Shown here: positions 23,113-31,584 of the stretch, one piece after another
Layout: each line of letters starts with the position of its first letter
Position numbering within the stretch: the first letter of the stretch is position 1
Assembly: GCA_964454685.1 (NCBI GenBank)
Contig: CAYVTZ010000030.1
Location: 1 to 37,384, forward strand
Origin: CAYVTZ01 sp964454685
GTDB taxonomy: Bacteria > Bacillota > Clostridia > Christensenellales > Christensenellaceae
DNA: 37,384 bases
Reading direction: 5' to 3'
The notes under the pieces: model-generated
What the model saw: the letters and a program-made list of their open reading frames with translations, nothing else
Database searches by the model: none
Told to the model about the DNA's origin: nothing
Made by a program: the position numbers and the translations under genes

Positions 23113-26009
23113 AGCAATAGTTCCTGTATCAATGCCTCGATTACGGACTTGTATTCAAGGGGGATTTCTTCGACCTCTTTGCCAAAGAGGCGCACACGCG
23201 GGGAATCTGTGAGCAGGAAGCCGTCGTTGCTGCTTGCCTCGTATGCCTGCGGCGTAGAGAACAGCGTAAGTTTATTTTTGTAAGGGGCTCCCTCATGCGG
23301 GCAGAAGGTGGCACAGTTGCCGCACGCATTGCACAGATCGTCCAAATGCACGATTTGAACGCCGCTCTCGCATTGCAACGCGAGGTTGGCACGGTTGGGG
23401 CAGACATCCACGCAACTGATACATAAAGTGTTGCACGACAGACAACGCCCGCCTTCGCTTTGCGCCGCGCTTACAGGACATAAAACCCCTTTTTTCTCAG
23501 CGGCGAAACAATCCTCGATCGGGGGCGCGTCCTGCACCTGCATTTGTGTGAGGTAGGCGGCGACGGTGGTTGCGTCCGCAATGGCGCGCACCACGGTTGC
23601 GGTGCCGCGTGAAGCATCGCCAATCACATAGACACCGTGGATGCTGCTTTGTAAATGATCGTCCAGCACAGCGAAGCCACGTTCGTCTGTTTGCAGACCG
23701 TTGCGGGTGAAATAGGACGCATCGGGATGCTCGCCAATGGCGGCAATGACGGCGGTGGCGGGGATGGTGCTGGATTCTTGCGTGGGAACGGGGCTGCGTC
23801 TGCCGGAGGCGTCCGGCGCACTAAGCTGCATACGGGTGCATTGTAACGCGTTGTTTTCCCAACTTTGCGGCGCAAGCAGCGGGCAAAACTCGATTCCCTC
23901 GCTTTGCGCAAGCAGGAGCTCTTCCTCGTCTGCGGGCATATTGCGCATATCCCGCCGATAAACGATGCGCACGTTTTGCACCCCTGCCACGCGCTTTGCG
24001 GCGCGTGCCGCGTCCATTGCCGTGTTGCCGCCGCCGATGACGACCACATCGGTGCCCAGATCGGGCGTGCCGCCTGCGCGCAGATCGGTCAAAAACGCAT
24101 AAGCGTCGACACACGAAAACTCTGTGAAAGGATTGGAGCAGGACGCGCCGATGGCAAGCAGCACAACGCCCGCTTGGCGTAATTCCTCCAGCGGAGGAGC
24201 GGGCTTGCCGCATACAAAGCGCACGCCCAATGCTTCTGCAAGCGCGACATCTGCGTCGATTGCTTCCGGCGCGATGCGAAATTCCGGTACGACATAACGC
24301 ACGACACCGCCCGGCTGCGGCTGCTGCTCGTATACCGTTACGGTGTAGCCGCTGCGGGCAAGTAGATGTGCCGCCGCGATGCCTGCCATACCGCCGCCCA
24401 CGATGGAGGCGAGCAATCCGTTGGGCGCGGAGGGGAACAGATCGGCGCGCACTTCATCCATGCCCTGCTGCGCGCATAACAATTTGACGGCGCGTATTTG
24501 CACCGCTTCTTCATAATGATTGCGTGTGCACGTGCTCATGCAGCGATGGTTGCAGATGGTGCCCGTGACGGTGGGCAATGGATTTTTGCGTAAAATCACG
24601 CGCAGTGCGTCTGCATATTTTCCCTCGTCCGCCAATGCCAGATAAGCCGGAACGTCCTGCCGAATGGGACAACCGTCCATGCAGGGAGCCGCAAAGCAAT
24701 CCAGCAGAGGAAGCGGGCTGCCTAAGTTGGGAACGGGCTGCCATTTGACGGGCTTGCGATACAGCGCATTGTTGCACGCATCTGCGGCGAAGTATGCCAC
24801 GACATCCGGGAATACGCGCGAGGGGATGGGCGTTTCGTCTAAGATTCCCGCAATCTGCGTCAGGCGATTGTACCCGCCCGGCTTGAGCAGCGTGGTTGCC
24901 AGTGTGATGGGGAAGATTCCCATTTGCGCGATGAGCGCGATATTTTGAGCGTCCGCACCGCCGGAAAAGGAGATGGGGCCATCGAAGTCTTGCGCGATCA
25001 GTGCCGCGACGCGCATGGTGAGCGGAAACAGCATACGGCCGGAGGTGTACATTTCTTCGCCGGGCAGCTCTGCGCGTGTGATGCTGACGGGGAATGTGTT
25101 GGTCAGTTTGACCCCGAACACCAGATTGTGCCTGCTTGCTGTCGCTTTCAGGCGAGCCAGCATAGGCAGTGCGTCCGCAAGTTGCAGATCGTTTTTGAAG
25201 TGATGATCGTCAAAGGCGACATAATCGTAACCGAGTTCATCCAGCGCTTGTCGCGCAAATTTATAGCCCACCAAGGTGGGATTGCATTTGACGAAGGTAT
25301 GCAGATGCTTTTGCTCGATGAAATAGGCTGCGATGCGCTCGATCTCCTGCGGGGGGCAGCCATGCAGCGTTGAGAGTGTGACGCAATCGCACACCTTGGG
25401 GGAAACTGCCAGAATATCCGTGTGGGTGACGCGTGAAAATTCCGTGCGCAGCGCCGCTTCTTTGCATTCCTGCCAAATGGTCGTTTGTGCGGCATTCTGC
25501 ATCCCGTTTAAGAAAGCGTCGATCTTTTCACTGCAAATACCTTCATAATCATAACCGACACTCATATTAAAGATGAAGCCCTCGGGATTGCCTAACGCAA
25601 ACTCCTGAGAAAGCAATTGAAGCAGCCACCATGCTTTGATGTATTCTTCCATCGCCTGCGGCACGGTGAGCTCCGTTGACCATTCTACATTATAACACTC
25701 GTCTTGTGCGAGGATACAGGGCTTGGATACGGAGATGTTTTCGCCGTCTAATATCTGTACGGTTTTACACTCGAAATATCGCGCGCCGCCCGCATACGCG
25801 GCGAGTATGTTTTGCGCAAGCTGTGTGTGCGGCCCTGCGGCGGGACCCATAGGCTGCTCCATCCATCTGCCGCAAAAGGGAATGCGTCGATCACTGGTGG
25901 CGGCGTAGATCTGGCGAACGCCTTGGATGGTGCCGTGGCTTGCATATTCGTGCAACGTGCGTTGCAGCAGTGTTTCAAAGGGGATGGGAGTCATTTGATC
26001 TGTTTTCAT
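23109..26009 (-). CDS. ygfK: YgfK-type flavin/iron-sulfur reductase
   Basis: This 966-residue multidomain redox protein starts with a TIM-barrel region resembling dihydropyrimidine/dihydroorotate dehydrogenases (GPAAGPHTQLAQN near residue 55). A GltD-like part follows, with cysteine clusters near residues 436-490 (CFAAPCMDGCP and CNHRCMSTC). An FAD fold (GGGMAGIAAA, about 536) and an NADPH fold (GGGNTAMDAAR, about 658) come next. Two [4Fe-4S] ferredoxin motifs close the protein (CLSCNTLCISC near 853 and CNACGNC near 895). E. coli YgfK was once called a selenate reductase subunit, but recent work places it in anaerobic purine breakdown. I chose the ATG at 26009, which follows GGGAGG and overlaps the ssnA stop as ATGA. 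It probably supplies or accepts electrons for XdhAC. Confidence 0.92.
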   Translation of the reverse strand: MKTDQMTPIPFETLLQRTLHEYASHGTIQGVRQIYAATSDRRIPFCGRWMEQPMGPAAGPHTQLAQNILAAYAGGARYFECKTVQILDGENISVSKPCILAQDECYNVEWSTELTVPQAMEEYIKAWWLLQLLSQEFALGNPEGFIFNMSVGYDYEGICSEKIDAFLNGMQNAAQTTIWQECKEAALRTEFSRVTHTDILAVSPKVCDCVTLSTLHGCPPQEIERIAAYFIEQKHLHTFVKCNPTLVGYKFARQALDELGYDYVAFDDHHFKNDLQLADALPMLARLKATASRHNLVFGVKLTNTFPVSITRAELPGEEMYTSGRMLFPLTMRVAALIAQDFDGPISFSGGADAQNIALIAQMGIFPITLATTLLKPGGYNRLTQIAGILDETPIPSRVFPDVVAYFAADACNNALYRKPVKWQPVPNLGSPLPLLDCFAAPCMDGCPIRQDVPAYLALADEGKYADALRVILRKNPLPTVTGTICNHRCMSTCTRNHYEEAVQIRAVKLLCAQQGMDEVRADLFPSAPNGLLASIVGGGMAGIAAAHLLARSGYTVTVYEQQPQPGGVVRYVVPEFRIAPEAIDADVALAEALGVRFVCGKPAPPLEELRQAGVVLLAIGASCSNPFTEFSCVDAYAFLTDLRAGGTPDLGTDVVVIGGGNTAMDAARAAKRVAGVQNVRIVYRRDMRNMPADEEELLLAQSEGIEFCPLLAPQSWENNALQCTRMQLSAPDASGRRSPVPTQESSTIPATAVIAAIGEHPDASYFTRNGLQTDERGFAVLDDHLQSSIHGVYVIGDASRGTATVVRAIADATTVAAYLTQMQVQDAPPIEDCFAAEKKGVLCPVSAAQSEGGRCLSCNTLCISCVDVCPNRANLALQCESGVQIVHLDDLCNACGNCATFCPHEGAPYKNKLTLFSTPQAYEASSNDGFLLTDSPRVRLFGKEVEEIPLEYKSVIEALIQELLL

Positions 26010-27340
26010 TGCATTTCCTCCCAGAGCTGCGCGGCTTGATCGCGGCATTCCTCCATGATGGCTGCCTCGTCGGCGACGAAGATTTCCCGATCCTGCATGA
26101 GCACCTCGCCATCTATAATGGTGGTGACAACGCTGCGCCCGCTCATCCCAAAGAGGATATGTCCATTGACATTGGCGGCATGCAGCGGGGTGAGCGGATC
26201 GTAATCCGTGATGATGATATCTGCAACTGCGCCCGTTTGCAAGGTGCCGATCTTTTGACCGAATACGCGTTGGGCGATTTGTGCGTTGTGATCAAACAAC
26301 ATGTGCGGAATTTCCGCCCATGCAGCGGAGGGATCGCTTAAATTATGCTTTTGCAGCAGATTTGCGACCTTGTAGGACTCCAGCATATCGCTGGTGTAGC
26401 CGTCCGTGCCCAGCCCGACGCAGATACCGCGCCGCAGCATTTCCAGTACCGCGCCGCAGCCTACGGCGTTGCCCATATTACTTTCGGGATTATGCACCGC
26501 CATCGTATTGGTCTGTGCAAGCAAATCCATTTCCTCGGGTGTGATGTGGACGCAGTGCACGGCGATTGCATTTTCGTCTAACAGATCGAACTCGAACAGA
26601 CGTTCTATGGGGCGTTTCCCATATTTTTTCAGGGAATCGTGTACGTCCGCCAAATCTTCGGCAACGTGAATGTGGATGCCGATGCCTTCCGGTTTGTGCT
26701 GTGCGCAATAGGCAAGCGTGGTATCGCTGAGCGTGAAGGGAGCGTGCATTCCGAACATGCCTTTCAGCAAGCCGGTGTCGTCCTCCTCGCAGGCGAGCAG
26801 GAAGGAAGCGTTTTCCAGCACGGCTTCACGCATGGGAAGCGCGCCGTGGCGGTCGGAAACCTCGAAACACAAACAGGCGCGCACGCCAAGCTGCGTCGCC
26901 GCGTCCGCGAGGTCAAACAGACTTCCGGAGATCGCGCCATAGCTTGCATGATGATCGAACACAGTGGTTACGCCGTTCTTGATACAATCCAGATAAGTGG
27001 CAAGAGCGCTGGCGCGCACTTGATCGGGCGTGAGCTTTTCGTCCAGCTTCCACCACATACCCTGAAGGATATCCGTAAAATTTCTGGGGGCATAGTGCGG
27101 CATGGATAGCCCGCGCGCGAACGCGCTGTAAATATGATGGTGCGTATTGATCAATCCCGGCATGATGACGCCGCCCTGCGCATCCACCCACTGTGCATCG
27201 GGATGCTGCGCAAGCAACGCGGCGGTGCTGCCGATTTCCTCGATGATACCGTTTTTGGCATAGATGCAACCATCCTGCACAAAAGGGTTTTTGGGATTAC
27301 GGGTAATGATTTTGCCGTTTCCGACGCATAACTCTCTCAT
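26006..27340 (-). CDS. ssnA: SsnA-type amidohydrolase
   Basis: This 444-residue metal-dependent hydrolase of the amidohydrolase superfamily has the metal-binding NTHHHIYS at residues 65-72 and a second histidine in FDHHASYG. A His then lies in HIHVAED, another in VHCVH, and the final Asp in GLGTDGYTSD near residue 311. The first strands form the usual small beta-sandwich (GNGKIITRN). SsnA relatives deaminate or open heterocyclic rings, and SsnA belongs to the selenium-linked purine gene set. It is first in the minus-strand operon. A candidate promoter is at 27382-27410, and the stop overlaps ygfK. Which purine-derived ring it opens or deaminates cannot be told from sequence. Confidence 0.92.
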   Translation of the reverse strand: MRELCVGNGKIITRNPKNPFVQDGCIYAKNGIIEEIGSTAALLAQHPDAQWVDAQGGVIMPGLINTHHHIYSAFARGLSMPHYAPRNFTDILQGMWWKLDEKLTPDQVRASALATYLDCIKNGVTTVFDHHASYGAISGSLFDLADAATQLGVRACLCFEVSDRHGALPMREAVLENASFLLACEEDDTGLLKGMFGMHAPFTLSDTTLAYCAQHKPEGIGIHIHVAEDLADVHDSLKKYGKRPIERLFEFDLLDENAIAVHCVHITPEEMDLLAQTNTMAVHNPESNMGNAVGCGAVLEMLRRGICVGLGTDGYTSDMLESYKVANLLQKHNLSDPSAAWAEIPHMLFDHNAQIAQRVFGQKIGTLQTGAVADIIITDYDPLTPLHAANVNGHILFGMSGRSVVTTIIDGEVLMQDREIFVADEAAIMEECRDQAAQLWEEMQ

Positions 27341-27369
27341 AATTGACCTCGCGTAAATTTTTTGAAGGG

Positions 27370-27386
27370 ATGATTTTCTTAATCAT
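27370..27386. promoter_or_regulatory. Candidate operator dyad at the ssnA promoter
   Basis: ATGATT-TTCTT-AATCAT is a perfect 6-bp inverted repeat that overlaps the -10 box of the ssnA promoter (27382-27387). Its position fits a repressor site. No regulator gene is adjacent. Confidence 0.35.
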
Positions 27387-27410
27387 ATCATTTAAAAGGT
27401 GGAAAAGCAA
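27382..27410 (-). promoter_or_regulatory. Candidate promoter of the ssnA-ygfK-xdhAC-ridA operon
   Basis: Read on the minus strand, TTGCTT (27410-27405), 17 bases and TATGAT (27387-27382) form a sigma-A-like promoter. It lies about 40 bases upstream of the ssnA ATG. Confidence 0.5.
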
Positions 27411-27444
27411 ATGACGAAGTTTGAAAAAATGGTGGCGGAATGGC

Positions 27445-27472
27445 TTGTGCGCGCGCCGGAGTGTGGTACAAT
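27445..27472 (+). promoter_or_regulatory. Candidate promoter of the ygeX-ygeY-ygeW operon
   Basis: TTGTGC (27445-27450), 16 bases, then TACAAT (27467-27472), preceded by TGG as an extended -10. The leader to ygeX would be about 300 bases. Confidence 0.45.
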
Positions 27473-27519
27473 AGAGGGAAGAATATGCGCGGGAGCAAGA
27501 CGAAAAAAACGGCTATGCC

Positions 27520-27571
27520 GGGGGTTTCGATTCCCCCAGACCCCTAAACGACGTAAGGGCTGACCGCCCTT
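27520..27571 (+). repeat. Two-hairpin intergenic element
   Basis: GGGGG/CCCCC with an 8-base loop (27520-27537) is followed by AAGGGC/GCCCTT with a 5-base loop (27555-27571). The form is that of a mobile or dispersed intergenic repeat, and a 14-bp piece of its left flank recurs at about 27718. It resembles a tRNA T-arm only superficially. Confidence 0.4.
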
Positions 27572-27670
27572 AAGAAACCGCAACGAAAAACAATGGCGTG
27601 ATCTGCAACGGGGAATGGAGAAGCTTATGCGCATAGTGGGTTTCGGAACTGAGGAAGTAATGACGTTTGC

Positions 27671-27699
27671 TGCTTATGCGCCATCAGGCGCTACAAGCA
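27671..27699 (+). promoter_or_regulatory. Bulged hairpin in the ygeX leader
   Basis: TGCTT (27671-27675) pairs with AAGCA (27695-27699). Inside, GCGCC (27678-27682) pairs with GGCGC (27687-27691) around an ATCA loop. It could be a control element; I cannot match it to a known riboswitch by eye. Confidence 0.35.
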
Positions 27700-27781
27700 A
27701 CAGAACCTTGGGCTTGCTATGCCGGGGGTGATGTCTTATCAAGCGTGAAGCGGCAAAACAGGAAGCAGGAGTGATGAAAGC

Positions 27782-28975
27782 ATGGAAACATTAAAGTGGA
27801 TTGCAAACACATTGCCTAAGACGCAAAATGCAGAATTGGAGATTATGTGCGAGCAGGCGGTGAGCGAAGCGACACGCTTTCACGAAAGTTTTCCGCAATA
27901 TGCGCCGACGCCTCTGTGTGCGCTGGATGGACTGGCGCGGCGCGCGGGCGTGGGGGAAGTGTACGTGAAGGATGAATCGTATCGCTTTGGGCTGAATGCC
28001 TTCAAGGTGCTGGGCGGTTCTTTTGCAATGGCGAAATATATTGCGCAGCAGACGGGAAAGGCGATGGAGGAAGTGACATATGCCTATTTGACATCGCCAA
28101 AACTAAAAGAGGAATTCGGGCAGGCTGTTTTCTTTACGGCGACGGACGGCAACCACGGGCGCGGTGTGGCGTGGGCGGCGAACCAGTTGGGACAAAAGGC
28201 GGTGGTCTTTATGCCCAAGGGCACGACGGCAACGCGGCTGGAAAACATTCAAAAGGAAAATGCGACCGTGACCATTGAAGAACTCAACTATGACGAGTGT
28301 GTGCGGCTGGCGGCAGCGCAGGCGGCACAGACAGAGCACGGCGTGATGGTACAGGACACGGCGTGGGAAGGCTATGAAGAGATTCCGACATGGATTATGC
28401 AGGGGTATGGCACGATGGCGCGGGAGGCGGCACGGCAGCTGGGCAAGCGTCCGACGCATATTTTTGTGCAGGCGGGCGTGGGTTCGCTGGCGGCGGCGGT
28501 GCAGGGATATTTTAAAAATATATACCCCGATTGCTGCCCAACTACGGTGATTGTGGAGGCGAATCAGGCGGACTGCCTATACAAGAGCGCGGCGGCGGGG
28601 GACGGGAACCCTCATCCGGTGTATGGCGATATGCAGACCATCATGGCGGGACTGGCATGCGGAGAAGCAAACACGATTGCATGGGAAATCCTCAAGAACA
28701 ACAGCGCGTTTTTTGTGTCCTGTCCGGACGAGATCGCGGCGTTGGGGATGCGCCTGCTGGCGGCGCCGCAGCGAGGGGATGTGCAAGTGATTTCAGGAGA
28801 ATCCGGCGCGGTGGGCGCGGGGCTTTTATATGCGCTGCATACGCGAGAAGAATATGCGCCATTGCGCGCGGCACTGGGGCTGAACGAGCAATCGGCGGTG
28901 CTGCTGTTTTCCACGGAGGGAGACACCGATCCGCAGCGATATGCGCAGATCGTTTGGGAAGGAAAAAAGGAATGA
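27782..28975 (+). CDS. ygeX: 2,3-Diaminopropionate ammonia-lyase
   Basis: This 397-residue PLP enzyme converts 2,3-diaminopropionate to pyruvate and two ammonia through a 2-aminoacrylate intermediate. The PLP Lys is Lys75 in LNAFKVLGG. TDGNHGRGVAW is the conserved substrate and cofactor loop, QAGVGSLAAA the phosphate-binding loop, and ISGESGAVGAG a late conserved loop. Length and motifs match E. coli YgeX/DpaL closely. It begins the plus-strand operon and is followed by ygeY and ygeW. In the proposed anaerobic purine pathway it performs the last step, giving pyruvate. RidA is encoded in the opposite arm and could speed release of its intermediate. The start at 27782 has an AGGAG site upstream. 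Confidence 0.94.
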   Translation: METLKWIANTLPKTQNAELEIMCEQAVSEATRFHESFPQYAPTPLCALDGLARRAGVGEVYVKDESYRFGLNAFKVLGGSFAMAKYIAQQTGKAMEEVTYAYLTSPKLKEEFGQAVFFTATDGNHGRGVAWAANQLGQKAVVFMPKGTTATRLENIQKENATVTIEELNYDECVRLAAAQAAQTEHGVMVQDTAWEGYEEIPTWIMQGYGTMAREAARQLGKRPTHIFVQAGVGSLAAAVQGYFKNIYPDCCPTTVIVEANQADCLYKSAAAGDGNPHPVYGDMQTIMAGLACGEANTIAWEILKNNSAFFVSCPDEIAALGMRLLAAPQRGDVQVISGESGAVGAGLLYALHTREEYAPLRAALGLNEQSAVLLFSTEGDTDPQRYAQIVWEGKKE

Positions 28976-29086
28976 GGCGGCAACGCGTTCGCCGAACCGA
29001 GCATAGAAAGCCCGCTTGGCAAAAAAGCACAGATGAGTTGTGCAGGGCTGAAACGAATAATTTTGGGAAAACAGGGGTGAATCAAG

Positions 29087-30301
29087 ATGGATTTTGAAGC
29101 GATCCGCCGTGCGGCGGAACAGGAACAGGAAGCAATGACGCGGTTTTTAAGGGATTTGATTGCCATTCCCGGGGAAAGCTGTGGCGAAGAAGCAGTCATT
29201 CGGCGCATTGCAAAAGAGATGGAGCAGGTGGGGTTTGACCGTGTTGAAATCGATGGCATGGGTAATGTGCTGGGGTATTTGGGCAGCGGAAAGACACTGA
29301 TTTGCTTTGATGGGCACGTGGATACAGTTGGGGTGGGAGAATTGGACAACTGGACATTTGACCCATACGAAGGCTATGAAAACGAGGAGGAGATCGGCGG
29401 ACGCGGGGCATCCGACCAACGCGGCGGCATTGTGAGCGCGGTGTATGGCGCAAAGATCATGAAGGATTTGGGATTGCTTTCGGAAGAATATACCGTGCTT
29501 GTGACGGGAACCGTGCAGGAGGAGGATTGCGACGGGCTGTGCTGGCAATACATCATCAATGAAGACGGGGTGAAGCCGGACTTTGTGGTCATTACCGAAC
29601 CGACGGACGGGAACATCTATCGCGGACAGCGCGGACGCATGGAAATCCGCGTGGACGTTAAGGGGGTGTCCTGCCACGGGAGCGCGCCGGAGCGCGGAGA
29701 CAACGCCATTTACAAGATGGCGGACATTCTGCTGGAACTGCGTGCGCTGAACGAATGGCTGCTGACGGATGAATTTCTGGGCAAAGGAACCTTGACGGTT
29801 TCGGAGATTTTCTATGGATCGCCTTCGCGGTGTGCGGTGGCGGACTCCTGCTCTATTTCCATTGACCGCCGTTTGACGGACGGGGAGACCTATCAATCGG
29901 CATTGGAGGAGATACGCTCGCTGCCTGCGGTGCAAAGCAGCAATGCGCAGGTTTCGATGTACCAGTATGACCGCCCGAGCTGGACGGGGCTGCGCTACCC
30001 CACGCACTGCTATTTCCCGACGTGGGTGCTGCGTGAAGATCATGCGGCGTTGCACGCAATGGCGCAGGCGTATGAAAAGATGCTGGGGGAATCGCCCGTC
30101 ATTGACAAATGGACCTTTTCCACCAACGGTGTTTCCATTATGGGGCGCTATGATATTCCTTGTGTGGGATTTGGGCCGGGCAAAGAAGCACAGGCGCATG
30201 CGCCGAACGAGAAAACATGGAAACGAGACCTCGTGCGATGTGCGGCGGTGTATGCGGCGTTGCCGGCAATGTATAAATCATCTGAAAGCGCGCAGCCGTA
30301 A
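29087..30301 (+). CDS. ygeY: YgeY-type M20 family metallohydrolase
   Basis: This 404-residue M20/ArgE-DapE-type hydrolase carries the metal ligands His77 and Asp79 in DGHVDT, Asp110 in GASDQRGG and the Glu145/Glu146 pair in VQEED. Substrate and dimer-domain motifs such as GQRGRMEI and KGVSCHGSAPE follow. M20 enzymes cut amide or carbamoyl bonds next to a carboxylate. YgeY belongs to the selenium-metabolism-linked set and in the purine pathway is proposed to remove a ureido-type group before YgeX. It follows ygeX after 111 bases and precedes ygeW after 35 bases in one operon. AGGGGTGA precedes the start. The precise substrate is unproven from sequence. Confidence 0.92.
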   Translation: MDFEAIRRAAEQEQEAMTRFLRDLIAIPGESCGEEAVIRRIAKEMEQVGFDRVEIDGMGNVLGYLGSGKTLICFDGHVDTVGVGELDNWTFDPYEGYENEEEIGGRGASDQRGGIVSAVYGAKIMKDLGLLSEEYTVLVTGTVQEEDCDGLCWQYIINEDGVKPDFVVITEPTDGNIYRGQRGRMEIRVDVKGVSCHGSAPERGDNAIYKMADILLELRALNEWLLTDEFLGKGTLTVSEIFYGSPSRCAVADSCSISIDRRLTDGETYQSALEEIRSLPAVQSSNAQVSMYQYDRPSWTGLRYPTHCYFPTWVLREDHAALHAMAQAYEKMLGESPVIDKWTFSTNGVSIMGRYDIPCVGFGPGKEAQAHAPNEKTWKRDLVRCAAVYAALPAMYKSSESAQP

Positions 30302-30336
30302 GGAAGGGCGCATGATAAGAGAAAGAAGGAACCAGT

Positions 30337-31515
30337 ATGACGAATCAATGGATCAATGCTTTGGAATCTTTGAAATATCACGGGATGTACGGCAAGGATT
30401 TTTTGCTGACATGGGAGAAAACGCAGGACGAGCTGCTGGCGGTGCTGGCGGTGGCGGATGCGCTGCGCGATTTGAGGGAACGCAACATCTCTCCGCGCGT
30501 CTTTGACAGCGGACTGGCGGTTTCGCTGTTTCGAGACAACTCCACTCGTACCCGCTTCAGCTTTGCGTCGGCATGCAATCTGCTGGGGCTGCGTGTGCAG
30601 GATTTGGACGAAGGAAAGTCGCAGATTGCGCACGGTGAGACTGTGCGGGAGACTGCAAACATGATCTCCTTTATGGCGGATGTGATCGGCATTCGCGACG
30701 ACATGTATATCGGCAAGGGCAACGCGTATATGCGTGAAGTGGCGCAGGCGGTGCAGCAAGGGTATGAGGACGGTGTGTTGGCGCAGCGCCCCACGCTGGT
30801 GAATCTGCAATGCGACATCGATCACCCTACACAATCCATGGCGGATTTGGCGCATTTGGTGCACTACTTTGGCGGAGTGGAGAACCTAAAGGGAAAAAAG
30901 ATTGCAATGAGCTGGGCGTATTCTCCGTCCTATGGCAAGCCGCTTTCCGTACCGCAGGGTATCATTGGACTGATGACGCGCTTTGGTATGGAGGTGGTGT
31001 TGGCACATCCCGAAGGATATGAGGTGATGGGGGATGTGGAGCGCGTGGCGCAAGAGGGCGCGCGGGAATCCGGCGGTTCTTTCACTAAGACCAACGATAT
31101 GGATGAAGCCTTTGCAGACGCGGACGTGGTGTACCCCAAGAGTTGGGCGCCCTTTGCGGCGATGGAGCGGCGCACGGATTTATATGCGCAGAATGACTTT
31201 GACGGCATTGCAAAGCTGGAACAGGAATTGCTGGCGCAGAATGCACAGCATCAGGACTGGGAATGCACGCAGGCGCGTATGGATTTGACCAAAAATGCGT
31301 TGTACCTGCACTGCCTGCCTGCGGACATTACCGGCGAGAGCTGTGCGCAGGGTGAGGTGAGTGCGGCGGTGTTCGATCAATTCCGCACGCAGCTTTACCG
31401 AGAAGCAAGTTTTAAACCGTATGTGATTGCGGCGATGATTTTCCTCGCCAAGCAAAAGGATGTGGCGGGCGCATTGGAGGACATAAAGCTGCGAGGGAAG
31501 ATGCGGGTGAAGTGA
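30337..31515 (+). CDS. ygeW: YgeW-type carbamoyltransferase-fold protein
   Basis: This 392-residue member of the aspartate/ornithine carbamoyltransferase superfamily belongs to the knotted YgeW group. The carbamoyl-phosphate-binding motif is DNSTRTRFSF at residues 67-76, and HCLPAD lies near residues 325-330. The central segment QRPTLVNLQCDIDHPTQSMAD replaces the usual ornithine or aspartate carbamoyltransferase version. In the proposed purine pathway it would take a carbamoyl group from a ureido intermediate, giving carbamoyl phosphate. A carbamate kinase would normally then make ATP, but none is in this window. It is last in the ygeX-ygeY-ygeW operon and ends at the hairpin at 31542-31579. 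GAAGGA precedes the ATG. Confidence 0.93.
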   Translation: MTNQWINALESLKYHGMYGKDFLLTWEKTQDELLAVLAVADALRDLRERNISPRVFDSGLAVSLFRDNSTRTRFSFASACNLLGLRVQDLDEGKSQIAHGETVRETANMISFMADVIGIRDDMYIGKGNAYMREVAQAVQQGYEDGVLAQRPTLVNLQCDIDHPTQSMADLAHLVHYFGGVENLKGKKIAMSWAYSPSYGKPLSVPQGIIGLMTRFGMEVVLAHPEGYEVMGDVERVAQEGARESGGSFTKTNDMDEAFADADVVYPKSWAPFAAMERRTDLYAQNDFDGIAKLEQELLAQNAQHQDWECTQARMDLTKNALYLHCLPADITGESCAQGEVSAAVFDQFRTQLYREASFKPYVIAAMIFLAKQKDVAGALEDIKLRGKMRVK

Positions 31516-31541
31516 GGCAGGCAAGATATTTGAGCATGAGG

Positions 31542-31579
31542 AAGCCGCATCGTTTGAAGCAAGACAGACCGTGCGGCTT
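31542..31579. terminator. Hairpin terminator between ygeW and the HAD gene
   Basis: AAGCCGCA (31542-31549) pairs with TGCGGCTT (31572-31579) in the 69-bp gap between two convergent genes. The T-run is short, so it may be a modest terminator for either strand. Confidence 0.55.
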
Positions 31580-31584
31580 TCAAG

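Larger units (their letters stand above)
27341..27781. promoter_or_regulatory. Divergent control region between ssnA and ygeX
   Basis: This 441-bp region has no gene. On the ssnA side there is a candidate promoter with a dyad across its -10. On the ygeX side an extended -10 promoter at 27445-27472 would give a leader of about 300 bases. The leader contains GGGGG-TTTCGATT-CCCCC at 27520-27537, AAGGGC-TGACC-GCCCTT at 27555-27571, and a bulged hairpin with GCGCC-ATCA-GGCGC at 27671-27699. GCTATGCCGGGGGT occurs twice, at about 27512 and 27718. The ygeX ribosome binding site is AGGAG near 27765. Confidence 0.6.

Noticed and set aside
27515..27545. tRNA, because of a T-arm-like GGGGG-TTTCGATT-CCCCC stem
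   Set aside because: The loop has 8 bases, not 7, and there is no matching acceptor, D-arm or anticodon arm.
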